A stretch of DNA of 64,000 nucleotides, taken from the NCBI RefSeq assembly GCF_003589595.1, contig NW_020653855.1, positions 93,990-157,989 of the forward strand, given 5' to 3'. Origin of the DNA: Hyposmocoma kahamanoa. Its lineage: Eukaryota; Arthropoda; Insecta; Lepidoptera; Cosmopterigidae. Every line of letters begins with the position of its first letter. The first letter of the stretch is position 1. Positions 50,180 through 62,170 of this stretch are shown in pieces. A model generated the notes under the pieces. That model saw nothing but the letters and a program-made list of their open reading frames with translations, did not search any database and was not told the origin of the DNA. The translations under genes were made by a program, and so were the position numbers.

Positions 50180-51640
50180 TCAAGTGTAAATTTATTTCAC
50201 CTATGGAATAAGTGATTCTTTGACTTGGACTAGCATATCGTCGGTGATAGCGCAATTACGCGTAACTAGGATTTGATTATGGCTCTCCATTTCAGTAATT
50301 TACTGGCCAAACCAAATACGCGTTAATGTCGTGGCAATCAACTTAGCGTGATTTACGGGAATCTATTGTTATCAACCCGTAGCCAACGTAAATTAATGCT
50401 TATTGTGCAAAAATGAAAGTCGTAGGCATAGAATCAACACATGAAATACCGTGAAATCCCTCTCCTGCGAATTTTGCGCTATTTTCCAATACTACATACG
50501 CGAATTTGACATATCTACAACATCACATAGAAGAGACCCGTGTTTTATATATAGTATATAAAACACCGCACAGAGGCTCGATAATGAAATACTAAACGAT
50601 CAAGTTGCTTCGTGCTAAGCTAATCTTGAATTCAAAAGAGTTTTTGTTGATCTGTACGTTGCATAAAGTTTTAATCTAACATCCCTAATCTAAGGTTTCT
50701 TATCAAAAATATTAGAATTTTTCCTAAAGTAAACACGGAGCAATCTTGTTGCTTTCTGCCGATCTGTTATTCGGGCTTGCAACTCAATATTTGAGCAGCT
50801 GTGCCGTCGGCGAAAATGTTATTTTTATGCGACCTACATGGAAATGTCGGGGCTACCCCTCCGCTAGGGGCGAGACGATACATTCGATATTTTCTCGACT
50901 TATTTTATCGTGACTAGTAAAGCAAAATATATCGATGTAATTAGTGATTTTCAATATAACGGCAGATTTCCTAGCTTTCCAAGTCAATTATGATTACTTA
51001 GTTAATTAATTACATGGTTATTGATTAGAAAGAAACTTAAATAAAAATAGCTTGAAAAACGGTTTTTAGTGGCAATACATATCATACATACAAATAATTA
51101 TATTTGTATTTTAAGATGTCGGGAAGCTAAAGTGAACTCAATGTTTAGCAATTGATTTCATTCCACGATCTGCTAAGTGTAAATCGAAAACGACAGAATC
51201 AATCGTCTGCACTTAATTACAACGTTAAACTTTTATTTGTGTTTTGTTTTATCGAGTAAGAATATCGACAATACGGTCTCTAAAAATGTTACCCTTTCCA
51301 CGCCTCGTCCGAACAGGAATTTGTATCTTAATACGATCCTTCTCTATTATTTAGCAAATATTATCGTAAATTCCAGAGGGTACGCCGCACAGTCTCACAC
51401 TCAGATAGCGAAAACAATTTTCTGCCAAATCCGATACGTGAACATTTTTCCTTCTATGTAAATCAATACTTGCTTATTAATAAATGGTGCAATTAAGTAA
51501 TTGGGCACTAATAACGTAAGCTACCCTGAGGCTATACCATATAGGTACTCTATACATAAATATTATATAAATATTTACCATTTACACTTGTACAACAACA
51601 ATTCACACACAATACACACTCAGGTATATAAACATAAGTT
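50180..51640. other. Intergenic, nothing recognised
   Basis: A small hairpin gtgttttatatata/gtatataaaacac is at 50542-50570. ORFs of 60-100 codons here have no motif and no splice support. Confidence 0.5.
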
Positions 51641-51644
51641 TCTA

Positions 51645-51821
51645 AGGGTCGTATTCCTGAACTGTACTCAATGCTTAAGTCAGGATTTGAGCAGACTTGA
51701 GTATGATTTCAAGCACTGGAAATACGATCCTAATGGCAACGACTTAGGTATGATTTCTAGTGCTTTGAATCATACTCAAGTCCTGACTTGAGCATTGATT
51801 AGAGTTCTAGAATACGACTCT
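51645..51821. mobile_element. Palindromic MITE family P, copy 2
   Basis: agggtcgtattcctgaactg ... gagttctagaatacgactct, with 'agacttgagtatgatttcaa' in the middle. The ORF across it is chance. Confidence 0.88.
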
Positions 51822-52169
51822 TAGTCTTTACTCTTGCTGTTTTGTACATTATATCTTCTACTCATTCGTAAGTTCTTCTGAGAGGAATGTACAATAAATT
51901 CTAAGGGCAGCTATTGGTAAATAAACATTTGTATACATTTGTCCTTTACAACATGTTTTGTAGGTTCGCATCATCTTTGTTAACCTGTAAAATTAGTTTA
52001 ATTAGTTTCGTTACATAGAAAATTATTAACTTAAATTTGTTTCCTACAACTAAAGGTGAACGGAAGAGCGGGACTTCTTGTCACTGGCGTATGACCTACC
52101 ACCTACTAGGAAGTCCCAACCTTGTGTAAAAACAACTAAAAAAACAGAAGTTTTTTAATTTTCATTTTC

Positions 52170-52385
52170 ACTCTCGAGGCACGAAATCTGTAGTTACGGC
52201 CGTTTTCCCACTATGGATGACCTGCAGACTTGATTTTCGATCGGGGCTAGAACTAAGAATGTATCACAATGCGATTGAACAATTTCGTCCGCCTTTTCGA
52301 TGGACTCCTAGAGTAGTTCCGTAGGTCATCCATAGAGGGGAAAATGGCCGTAACTACGGATTTCGTGCTTCGAGAATAGGGCCCC
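52170..52385. mobile_element. MITE family N, copy 2 (complete)
   Basis: tctcgaggcacgaaatctgt and the inverse ...acggatttcgtgcttcgaga; arms of about 55 bp including gtagttacggcc and ctatggatgacct. Confidence 0.85.
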
Positions 52386-52566
52386 TGATACCTCAATTTA
52401 CAATGCTCAACTCAAATGCAAATGAAGTGTCCTACCCGCAATTTACTTTCGTACGGTACTCAATGCTTGTCCCATAGTCGGTAAAGCACTCAGGATGTTA
52501 CATCAGAGCTCCCGATTTGGAACCCCGGTGAAATCCAGGCCTGAAAGTTCCTTGACAAGAGCTAAT

Positions 52567-52817
52567 ACCGGTCTTTACAAGGACACTTTATCGCGCGCGA
52601 TTCGGTAATCGCGCGAGATTGAGCGCGCGTGTAAAGACGTTGGAAAGAAAAAGGAAAAGACCGCGCGATCGCGTTTACCAACACGCGCCAATTTCACGCG
52701 GTCTATCCTGAGCTATTAGCCTTTACAGAGACGCTATTTCCGTTGTTACATCGAACACAAACAATCGCGCGCGAAAGAACGTTAGCTTAAAAAAACGCGC
52801 GATAGGGTGTAAAGGGG
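52567..52817. mobile_element. CpG-rich TIR element with GCTAAT direct flanks
   Basis: About 250 bp. Ends 'accggtctttaca' and (other strand) 'ccccctttaca', followed by tatcgcgcg on each arm. GCTAAT stands on both sides (52561-52566, 52818-52823). Very rich in cgcgcg against its AT-rich surroundings. Confidence 0.75.
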
Positions 52818-53165
52818 GCTAATTTCGTTGCTCAATTTTTTCTCTATGATGAAATACCAATGTTCGCCATTTTGCTTCAAAGTTTGGTATGTAGTTTGTA
52901 GAACTCAACATCTTAGAAACAGTTGAAAATTAAACCATGGGGTATTTATATAACTTTCTAATTTGCAGTTTAAAAGTGTCCCAGGCCGCGCGGCAACCTC
53001 TTTCAGCAAGTTTGATGTTCATTCATATAAAATGGATGACATGCATGAACTATAACAAATCAGTTTTAATAAACAAAATTAGTTATCGTTTTCAATTTAA
53101 TGTCCACAATAATAAGAATAAAATATACCAACGGATTTTTATTACATAAATAATGTACGACAAAT

Positions 53166-53207
53166 ATAATGACACGTTTAACTACGTGTCGTTAAACGTG
53201 TCATTAT
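53166..53207. repeat. Perfect hairpin, 17-bp arms
   Basis: ataatgacacgtttaac / gttaaacgtgtcattat around an 8-nt loop that itself contains acgtgtc, followed by tttttttt. Confidence 0.88.
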
Positions 53208-54051
53208 GTTTTTTTTTCATCGAAAGAAAAAGTTAAGTACACCACAGCTTATCGTCAAGTTCGAAATTCAAAAACCTTTTTCACGCTGGAAAAAACGCTT
53301 TTGCGCGCAGATTTCTAATGAGTATTATTTTTTATTAAGAGTTTTGGCTTAGATGCAAGTCCTTTGAGCCATGTCTTCGTTTAATTATCGGCATACTCAG
53401 TAATGTTTCCCATGTAGTTCAAATAGATTACGTTTTCAATTTCTGCTAAACAACTTAGATTTTTACATAGTCTTTGAACCGGCGGGTCAGTATTTATGAT
53501 TTTACTTTCACTTAAATCGCATAATCTTCTATCACTTTGAACAAACACATTGAATTCGTAATTAATGGAATTTTCAAGATAAAGTCTTTTTTAATTTGGT
53601 TTAAGATAATGAATATAGTTCTACCTTTTTTCATCACTATTTTCTTTCTTCGTAATCACGATTTGTATGGTCTGTGTTCGTAATATACTTAGAATAAAAA
53701 TAATCCTTGTAAAGACTGTAGTTGTAACTTCAAAAGCCCGCCATTTTTTTCTACTCTAATAATAAACACAGCCTTTCCTAGCCAGTGAGAAGGAAATTCA
53801 TTTATTTTTAAATTGATTTTGAAAACAATGATAAACGGAATGAACAATAATTAAATAATAATTAACGAAGTGCACAAAAGGAACCATCCCGCACGACTGA
53901 CGTACCATTTCCTTTACGCTGTAACGTCTAGCGCGCCCTGCGGCCTTACCATGAACTCTTATTACAGTTCAGTATAGATTCGTAACGACAAAAAAGCGGG
54001 ATGGTGATATACACTTCATGTAGCGCTGTCTCACTACAATTCATTTCAGGC

Positions 54052-54305
54052 CCTAATCTGAATCGTAATTGGTAAGTCCCCTGGGCAACAATTGGAGAAT
54101 ACGTTACGCCGATTGATAAACCGTTTCACCAGAATGGCAAACGTTATAGTGTATGCCATCGACATGATATAAAGAATTATTTTTAACAAAAAAAATTACA
54201 AACCACAGCCTTGGTTTCTAGATCGTAACTACGTAATTTCATTACGTTAGATTACTTATCTAAAACAGGGTCAAACTTCGTGTACCACGTTCTTCCTTTT
54301 AAAAT
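54052..54305 (-). repeat. Repeat R, copy 2 (inverted to 34133-34412)
   Basis: Minus strand 'gtacacgaagtttgaccctg', 'cgatctagaaaccaaggctg', 'atacactataacgtttgcca', 'gtaacgtattctccaattgt'. Confidence 0.7.
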
Positions 54306-54701
54306 AATGATAGCTTGTACAGTTTCACATGTGATAGACTGAACGTCTTTTCACTATGACAATGCTAGTGGACTCGCAGTCCGATTCGTTTATTTTAAAA
54401 CGACGCACGTATTTTTCTGAGATATTTTTAATATCAACTCTTGAGTTTAAAGAATGCGGTCGGATCTATTTTAGTTTCAATCAACAACATTATAATTCAC
54501 AATCCATTACGCTCTGTCTGGTATCTTGCATATTATTATAATTTAGAAGTAGAAGATAATAATTTGAGACTAGTTGGGTGATTGTGTAATTGACAAAAAC
54601 GCTACTGTGGAATGGGAACATCCACAGAAATACTGAAGAACGCCCGGAAAAGAAAATTGAATAATCCTGATCATTCATGAGAAACAACTAGTAGAAATAT
54701 A

Positions 54702-54957
54702 GAGCTCCTTGTGGAAGGGTTCGTCCAGATAAGTACTGTCACCTTACCTATTTCTGCCGCCAAGCAGCTGTGAGCATTACCGCGGTTTTGAAGGCTGCTG
54801 ATAAAATTACAGGCACATGGGACTTATCAACTTATATCTCAGGGTGACGGGTGCAGTGGCAGTGCCCCTCAGATCTTTGTGATTTAAAGCTCTAAGTGGC
54901 ACTGCAGCTGCTATGGCCAGGCGGCCTTTACGTTCCGCCATAAAAACAAAACCAATA
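54702..54957 (+). mobile_element. SINE-like repeat family B, copy 14
   Basis: 'gagctccttgtggaagggtt', 'tttctgccgccaagcag', 'ggcacatgggacttatcaac', 'gacgggtgcagtggcagtgc'; the end after 'gctatggccaggcgg' is shortened. Confidence 0.85.
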
Positions 54958-55348
54958 CTTATGTGTTCCTTGAGTTTATCATCCTAGAAAAGATAGAAGC
55001 CTGACCGAAGGAAAATCGTTGCTTACAATAGTTGGGAAACTCCACCAGGAGACGACATTTAAAGAAGATAATAGGTGTTCGAACAGTAAATATAGACAAA
55101 ATTCGCGCACGTATAAATCTTTCTTTCCATCTGTACAGACTATGACAATGCACAAAACAAGTTATGACAGGAAGAGAAACTCTCAAACGTAGACAAATAA
55201 AATTCTACGTCGCAATAGAAGAACTGCCAAAATTCATTTTTAGCGGTATGGCCGCCAAGCTAGAAAAGTTACAAAGGGGTAAATTTGTTAATGTATGTAT
55301 CCTAAGTAAAAAATGAATTAATAACAACAATAATTTTAATATCCAGGA

Positions 55349-55384
55349 TATAGGTAGGTATACAATATTGTATACCTACCTATA
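55349..55384. repeat. Perfect 36-bp palindrome
   Basis: tataggtaggtatacaat and its exact inverse with no spacer. Confidence 0.92.
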
Positions 55385-56286
55385 ATAAACAAAATAAACA
55401 TAAGCTCATTTAGACAATAGTCAGCCATCATATTTTATAACAATTGAGTGTCATCCGAGGTTATGAACTAAAAGTGATGGCGGTAAAAAGGCGGTAAGCC
55501 GTAAAATCATTCAAACTCGGATAAAAATTTGACGGAATAGTAAAGATGGCTGCTAATTTCAAATCTAAAAACCCTTTATTGCCCGTGGAACTACCAGCAG
55601 AACTATTAGTAGTTATACGGGCAATAATAATGTCCCGTGTAACTACCGACAGGCCTAGTACACGGGCAATAAAAAAGACAATCACGGTAAACATTTTATA
55701 TAAAGTCTATCAACAATATGCAAAATACAGCCATAATTCTACTGGGCGCTAAATAAATTCTCTTTGTTTGTCTGCACGTCGTCCTTGCTCAAACAATGGT
55801 CAAGCTAGCGCATACCTACAGATTCAGTTCTCAGTGGCTTAATTTGACAGTTCCGATAAGAGATAACGTTTGTCTTTAGGCTCATGCTAAATATGCAAGT
55901 ATTTAGCGCAAATCCTACTACAATGCTCTGGCGTGGCCAACTACAGGGCAAAGTACTTATGTACCGAGGTCGCTCTCTGAAGTCTTCAACAAACGTATGA
56001 GAATGATGCTGAGATTTCTGTAGGGCTAGCACGACAGAGCGCGACATTCTCGCATAGAGACCTCGCTATTTGTCGCTCTCGCGCAAGTCGTGACCTGCCT
56101 TGCTGGTCCTGCTGGAGGAGCTTTAGACGTCGAGATTGCGAACACCAGCCCGTCATACCACACCATGTGATTGTAGTCCAGGAAAATGTGCCATTAATAC
56201 ACTTTCCAGAAAACGGCGAACGTTTTGCGATTAATCGGCAAAAACACTACCTCCGGTAGAGAGTGGGGAAGTTTAGAGAGATATTA

Positions 56287-56475
56287 ATAACGCACACGCA
56301 CACACTCAACATAACCCTGTGTCGCGGGTGCCATGGACACACATATAGACCACAAATTACACCCAAACTTACGAGACATAAATGTACTATGCCATACAAA
56401 TATCTCTCCCGGCCCGGGGCATCGAATCTGGGACATCTGCGCGGCATGGTTACCGTTCGGCCACGGAGGCAGTTT
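56287..56475 (-). mobile_element. SINE family A, copy 8
   Basis: Minus strand: A box TGGCCGAACGG intact, B-box region 'agattcgatgccccgg', full body, end 'ttatgttgagtgtgtgcg'. ORFs across it are chance. Confidence 0.9.
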
Positions 56476-56689
56476 ATTGAAGACATTAAAGACATTAAAA
56501 GAGAAAACTGGAATATCTTGGCCAAAAGTGATGGTATCCCAGTGGGAGAACGATTGCTTCTTAATTGGTAGGTCACGGTTCGAAACCCAGTGCAATGTAT
56601 CTACCTAGCTACATATTTGAGAACTTTTAACAGAAAAACCTCTTCTTAACCGTGAAGAAAAACAGCATCTTATATCCTGTTATATCGAA

Positions 56690-57375
56690 GGTGCCGGGCT
56701 ATGGCCTAAACCCTTTCCTTACCCGTGGCAGAGAACAAATAAGTAAAGAGATCGGACACTCTCCGCCCCTCCCTAGCTTTAGATACCGCACCGCGCCCCC
56801 GCACATTGACGGTCACATTGACAGAACGACAACAAGGCTGTCGGCGAGCCGTTTTCGCGCTAAGACGGCTTTGATGTTTGAATATAGTTTTCATTTATTC
56901 ATTCCGAAATTTGTACGTTAATATTTATAGCATCATTTTACGTTACTATTTATAATGTCGTCAATTGTGCTATGTACGGCTGTTTATAATCATCTAAACG
57001 GGATAAAGAGAGGAGTTTCTTTCGTTTTCTGAAAAATGAAAAGAAGTAAGTAAAAAAGCTGATGTCTGAGACTCATTCAGTTATTGTTTTCTTTAGTGCA
57101 GAGTAATATATAATATAGATTTATTATATCAATATAATAAGACGCCTTAACTTCGTGAGCTAGAGAAGGGTTCTAGAATTTTCAATTTGTATTATCGATA
57201 AATATTACGTAGTAAATATACCTAATTATTAACTAGGTAATGATAGATCAAAAATCATTTATTCTCAGACAACTACAGTCCATATTTTACATAATTCAAT
57301 ATGTTTACACACATTAAAATAAACAAAAGGCAACTTAAAAACATAGAATAATTAAACAAATTAAATTAAATATCA
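56690..57375 (-). repeat. Retroelement K copy 3, 3' region
   Basis: Contains 'tttagataccgcaccgcg', 'acattgacggtcacattgac' and 'aacaaggctgtcggcgagcc', shared with the 46 kb and (in part) the 28.8 kb copies. Confidence 0.7.
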
Positions 57376-57381
57376 AATACA

Positions 57382-57651
57382 TCATCGACATGGTCTTAAA
57401 TGCAGTTTCATGCAATGTAGCATGATCGGGCAATCCACTCTACCAGCCACAACGCGCAGAATCTCGTTCGTGCCGCAACGGATACGACTTATTAATGAGG
57501 CAGCTCTCTTTCTAAGGATAGCATGGAAACCATCCGTGTGGGCATCCGCGAACATGCCTGATGCGCTGCAGTACCGTGGCAAACCCAATAAAACCCTGAA
57601 CGCGTAGTTGTACTGAACGCGCAGGGCGTAAAGTTGGACACGCATTTTCAA
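57382..57651 (-). pseudogene. Retroelement K: reverse transcriptase C-terminal ORF remnant
   Basis: 89 codons read LRVQYNYAFRVLLGLPRYCS, ASGMFADAHTDGFHAILRKR, then AASLISRIRCGTNEILRVVA and CPIMLHCMKLH. This pattern (RVQYNNAFR.L.GLPRFCSASGMFAEA..DGFHAI.RKR) is known from the end of a lepidopteran non-LTR ORF2. Upstream it shifts frame ('QVPLNKVTKVFE'), and no RT core precedes it, so it is a dead copy. Confidence 0.85.
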
Positions 57652-58110
57652 ATACTTTGGTTACCTTATTTAAAGGTACCTGTCCAAAATACAACATTTT
57701 AAGTGCTTTTAATAGGTATATTTTATAAACAAATCTTCAGTACTATTCTACTTAGTGAATTAATAAAAAATATAATATTATATCGATGTAAATACGTAAT
57801 GAACATGTGTAATTATTAGGATTCTATAATAGAATTATAGATAACAGATTCGCGTTAGAATTTTCGCTCTGTTGTAGTAGTACGAGCAAGTGATGGGTAG
57901 GTAACCATGCCACTTCACGCACACATTCGCGCGTGAGCAGATAGCGCCTTGCTGTACGTGGTAGTAGTAGGTAAATAATTTTCGACCGTTGTATGGAGTG
58001 TCCTGGATGTGCCCGTGGCTAACAATGGTACGTATAATGGGTTGAAGTTGTTGAAGTGCAAGGAAAAGCTGTAGAAAGGTATCGCGACTTATCCTCATAA
58101 CGGTCATACT
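57652..58110 (-). repeat. Retroelement K copy 3, upstream region
   Basis: Inverse of 45400-45710 ('aggtaaccaa..', 'ataacagattcgcgtta', 'cgaccgttgtatggagtg') and shares 'cacttcacgcacacattcgc' with 29.2 kb. Confidence 0.68.
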
Positions 58111-58531
58111 TAATTACAGGCAAATCGTTTCTGCATTGCCAAAATGAAATATGTAATAAACAAACGGCCAACCTTCTAAAAATGTAGCTGATTAAGTGTG
58201 GAAATTATTCAACCCAGATATAACTATTTTGAAATTATTGACAGAAAAAACCGTTAACAAAACCAGTTGACCATAGGTCCTTCCTCGATGCCTTATTATG
58301 AAACACGGCATCACAAGTCCATTAAGTAAATTTAACTTTATAAAAAAACACACACATTTCATTGCACGTCATTTGGAAGAACGAAAAGAAAAATAAATCT
58401 TATCTTAAACAGATTTTTAAAAATTCCAAAAAAGTTAAAGAAAATTGAAGATAAAATCGAGACTAAAACAAAGGCACCGTCTGAATATAATAACCTCAAA
58501 AAGATTCTGCTACAGCAGAAACTAAACGAAA

Positions 58532-58572
58532 TTCCCGCGAAAAAACCGCTTTGACAGCGAAAAAGGCGGGAA
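58532..58572. promoter_or_regulatory. Pair of E2F-like motifs
   Basis: ttcccgcgaaaa at 58532-58543 and ggcgggaac at 58565-58573, 20 nt apart, in an otherwise AT-rich stretch. They match the E2F core (TTTCGCGGGAA / GGCGGGAA). No gene start next to them was recognised, so this may be chance. Confidence 0.3.
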
Positions 58573-59456
58573 CGGTCGCCATTACAGACAAGTGACGCCC
58601 GGTATCTCGTATAATTGGCAATGGACAGATTTTAATAACGCTAAACCAAAGAATTATGGCGTTTACTTATTTATTTCAAGAAACAGAGGATATTTATGGC
58701 AGCTGCTAAGGTCATGGTTGGGTTATGCGCAGTTCTTTAATTAAAAACTTGTAGACGGCACGGGACAGGCAAGTGTGGAGTTAGTGTCACATGCTACTAG
58801 CTGTGCGTTTATTGAATATTTAAACTGCGATTTGACTAGCTGTGTGCAGTTAATGGTAAAGCTCTCTAATACACATACTTTAAAAAATCAAATCAGTTTC
58901 CATTTTACATAATATTTTTTCAGTCTAGGTCATAGCTGATATTATACAATTATTTCTTTTGTTAAAAATAGGGAAGTAACTCAAAACAAGACTTAAAAAC
59001 TTCACATTTTATAGTCAGTTCATTAACACTCCCGCCCAAGAACAATAAAAGAAAATTAAAACCCAACCGAATAGAGAAAAAGGAGCGCAATTTTTGCGTT
59101 GCAATCGAAACCCCGTTTCGAATTCAAATTTCGAATTGGATCCGAAGCCTGCTGACGCGACCTTATAACGGGACAGACAAATTCAGCAAGCTTTCTTTTC
59201 AGAATGTATTTTGACACATGTACTCGTAATGTACCAACATTATACATATAGCATTCTGTTCGGTACAGCCAAGAATACTGTCCAGTACACTGGCCCCTAC
59301 GGGTTGCGGACTTTCAGTACAAAGGACATATTAAAAAAGTGCATCATTGTTTTTTTGTTGATTAAGACCAATGAAAAAAGTTTTTCATACAAAACCCTGG
59401 CGACGCGATTCAATATGAGTTTTAGCATTGGGAACATAAAATTACACTTGGGTGGA

Positions 59457-59684
59457 TTATGAACGATCTCTGCCTTTGCGCCGCTTGGTATTTTCAGATC
59501 CTTCACCACCTGGTCTTTTCAGAGGTAGTTCTCTCAAGCTCTCTTCACCTGTTAGACCCGCCCAGTGGATCGAAGATTCTTTACCTGTGAACATTCTCCA
59601 GTTGCCAATTTTTTGACGTAAAGCAGCTTGATTTTGATTGCCTCTCCCGATCGGAAACTGCTTCTCTTCCGAGTCGAGGCGCAT
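59457..59684 (-). CDS. Hypothetical 75-residue ORF, possible last exon or transposon piece
   Basis: Minus strand: MRLDSEEKQFPIGRGNQNQA, ALRQKIGNWRMFTGKESS, IHWAGLTGEESLRELPLKRP, then GGEGSENTKRRKGRDRS and TGA/TAA. The composition is protein-like, with a basic C-terminus that could act as a nuclear localisation signal. A splice acceptor cannot be fixed. No family recognised. Neighbours are repeats only. Confidence 0.3.
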   Translation of the reverse strand: MRLDSEEKQFPIGRGNQNQAALRQKIGNWRMFTGKESSIHWAGLTGEESLRELPLKRPGGEGSENTKRRKGRDRS

Positions 59685-60487
59685 AATTGCGATTCACAAC
59701 TGGCCGATCGGAAATTTTTGACATTTCAAATCGGAACAACAGTTGATTTAACTCACAAATTAGAAAGATATAGTGGAAATCAAGTTCATCTTATCGCTCG
59801 GAAACCCATTTGATTTCGAGACCTGGATGGGCTACCCGATCGGATCGATTCCGATTTGAATTAAAATCAGCCTGCAGGTCCAAAATATTATTCTAATGTT
59901 TCTCTCGATCTTCGATTTCTTTCTTCTTCATAGCCATTATCACGATGGATCTTAACACTGTTTTCTAAATGGCAAGTATGTTTTTTACTGCGCCGAAGTT
60001 TGAACTTCAGAAGCTTGTTTAGGGCGGCAGAACGCATTTTGGATTCACCCAGCAAATCTAACTTTTCTTCGACATTATTGTATACAACACTGTCTGTTTA
60101 CTATTCTAAACTATTTAACAGCGGAATTTAAAATCCTTTTGTCGTTAGAGGTGTTTAAAACTAATAGACATAATCAAATAAAGAAATATGGATGTACCAA
60201 GGATGTACCTATCTCCTAGCATCCCTAAAGAGTTGTGTTACTGTGCTATCCCAATCTGTGTTGCAAGGGCTCCGCGCTGACGTAGGGTGTATTTGTTTAC
60301 CGTGAGGCCCTTTAGGGCGAATTGATTGGCAAGGTGTTGTGTCCGTGTTAGGGGAAACATCTTAATATAAGGCCAGGTGTTTTTTTCCTGGTAGCATTGG
60401 TAGTAAGCGCAAATTTTTTAAATATGTGCTGTTCTTGGCGATGCGATGTACAACTGAATAAATAAGAGGAAGAAGTATCACACTACT

Positions 60488-60778
60488 ACTTTTTTTTTAT
60501 AATATCAAGTGACCGGACGAACAAGTCTTGCGCCTGATGATAAGCTACACGCCTGTCCATAACAGTTGCAGGAACACTCAGAGCTTTGAATCGCAAAGAT
60601 CTGTCACCTTGAGACATAAGTTGACAAGTCCCATGTGCCTGTAATTTCACCAGCACCCTTACCTTTCAAAACCGGAACACAGTAAATGCTGACATTACTG
60701 CTTGCCGACTGAAATAGGTAAGGTGGCAGTACTTCCCTGGACGATCTGTTTCACAAGGCGCTCTACTGCTACTAATAA
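60488..60778 (-). mobile_element. SINE-like repeat family B, copy 15 (near full length)
   Basis: Minus strand 'gcagtagagcgccttgtgaa' through 'ggtgctggtgaaattacagg', 'acttgttcgtccggtcactt' and gatattataaaaaaaa. Together with copies 2 and 4 it fixes the family consensus. Confidence 0.88.
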
Positions 60779-60864
60779 CCATATCCCAAAATCTATTGTC
60801 GCCATAGATAAGTACATGTTGTGGTCGAACACCGAAGCGCAGGCGATGCCTAGGTTTATTTGTC

Positions 60865-60880
60865 CGTTTGACGTCAAACG
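60865..60880. promoter_or_regulatory. 16-bp palindrome with CRE core
   Basis: cgtttgacgtcaaacg contains tgacgtca, the CREB/ATF core. No gene start nearby, so function is unsupported. Confidence 0.25.
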
Positions 60881-61095
60881 TTTCAATTGATTAATCACTT
60901 CACAGTTCAAATTTGATTTGCATATTTAACTTCAAATACTTCATTTAATTCTGAGAGGGCGAGGGCCTGGTGAGCTGTAATACAGGTTTAGTTGCCTAGT
61001 ACGGTCTCCAGTCTCTCACAAGTGTTTCAATTTCTCATATTGTTAGTCTAATGAAATTTATATTATCGAGTTCTTAGGTTTTCGCGATTGTTATA

Positions 61096-61162
61096 CATAG
61101 GAATGAAACTATTTTTCCGGATTTACGCGATTTAAATCCGGAAAAATAGTTTCATTCCTATG
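61096..61162. repeat. Palindrome of Penelope-like element termini
   Basis: 29-bp perfect arms cataggaatgaaactatttt.. / ..aaaatagtttcattcctatg around acgcgattt. The arm matches the terminal repeat of the element at 22701-23394; homology extends ten more nt to the left (cgattgttata). Partly repeated flanks: tgaaatttatatta at about 61053 and 61161. Confidence 0.88.
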
Positions 61163-62170
61163 AAATTTATATTAGTTTAAGTTCTTGTGTTGAGAAACAA
61201 ATAAATAATCATTTCAATTTTTTCAGCCATTACTCTCCCACTGCAAAGCAAAGGGTTCCGTTTCCTTCCTCCAGTCATCGCGATTTAACGCCGCTACAGG
61301 GGGTCTACTGTCAGACGGAGAACCACATCCACAATTACTGTAATATAAGTTTGTAATACTCGAACAAAATTAAAGAAGCCATACTTGTCATTGTTTTTTG
61401 ATCTGGTCGAGTATTATTTATTTGACAGTAATTATTTCGAACAGACGTCAGATTGAGAATGGGAGTAAACACCCAGGCCAAGATCTCATAAAAGCATCTA
61501 ACTCATTCCGAGCCATCCACGATATTAATAATGTGTACTTAATTATTATTGAGCACATAGAACTCATGTATTTGTCTTAAACATAATTGCCAAGAGAGAG
61601 TTAAACATCATTGCCAGCTCTATGTCTCAAGAGCAGCTGGAAAAAACGCCATGATAGGTTAATATATAATATTTATGATATGATACGTTACACACTTACG
61701 AAGTTACAGATAATGATAACAAAGAATTTTAGCAAAAAAAGATAACAGTAACAGATAAACAGTAAAATTACTTTGTGCACTGTCAACAGTATATTTGTAT
61801 AGGAAAGCAAAATTTATTTTATTCAACATACTTACGGAGGACATATAATACCACAATATTGTATTTTGAGATAAAAGATTAGACAATATTATTTTAAGCA
61901 TATCGCTCCGGCAATATCTTAAAAGAAGATTCTAGTGTACGTCACAGGCGAGTCACACCAGGTGCATGCCGACTGCATTTCAACTACATAATACACCTTG
62001 CAAAACAATTCGGATGCAGTTTCTGCAACTCCCAACTGCTACTGTTTACTTGCATTAGTAATTATAATCTGCAATGACCCAGAATTATTTTAGCTGTATG
62101 GTCATCTTTTATTAGTTTGGATTGAATAAAATACGAGTGTTATATAGTCTTTAACGTCTGTGACAGTCTT

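Noticed and set aside
56263..56608. Cluster of 90-110 codon ORFs on both strands
   Set aside because: All overlap SINE family A copy 8; they are chance frames in its GC-richer body.
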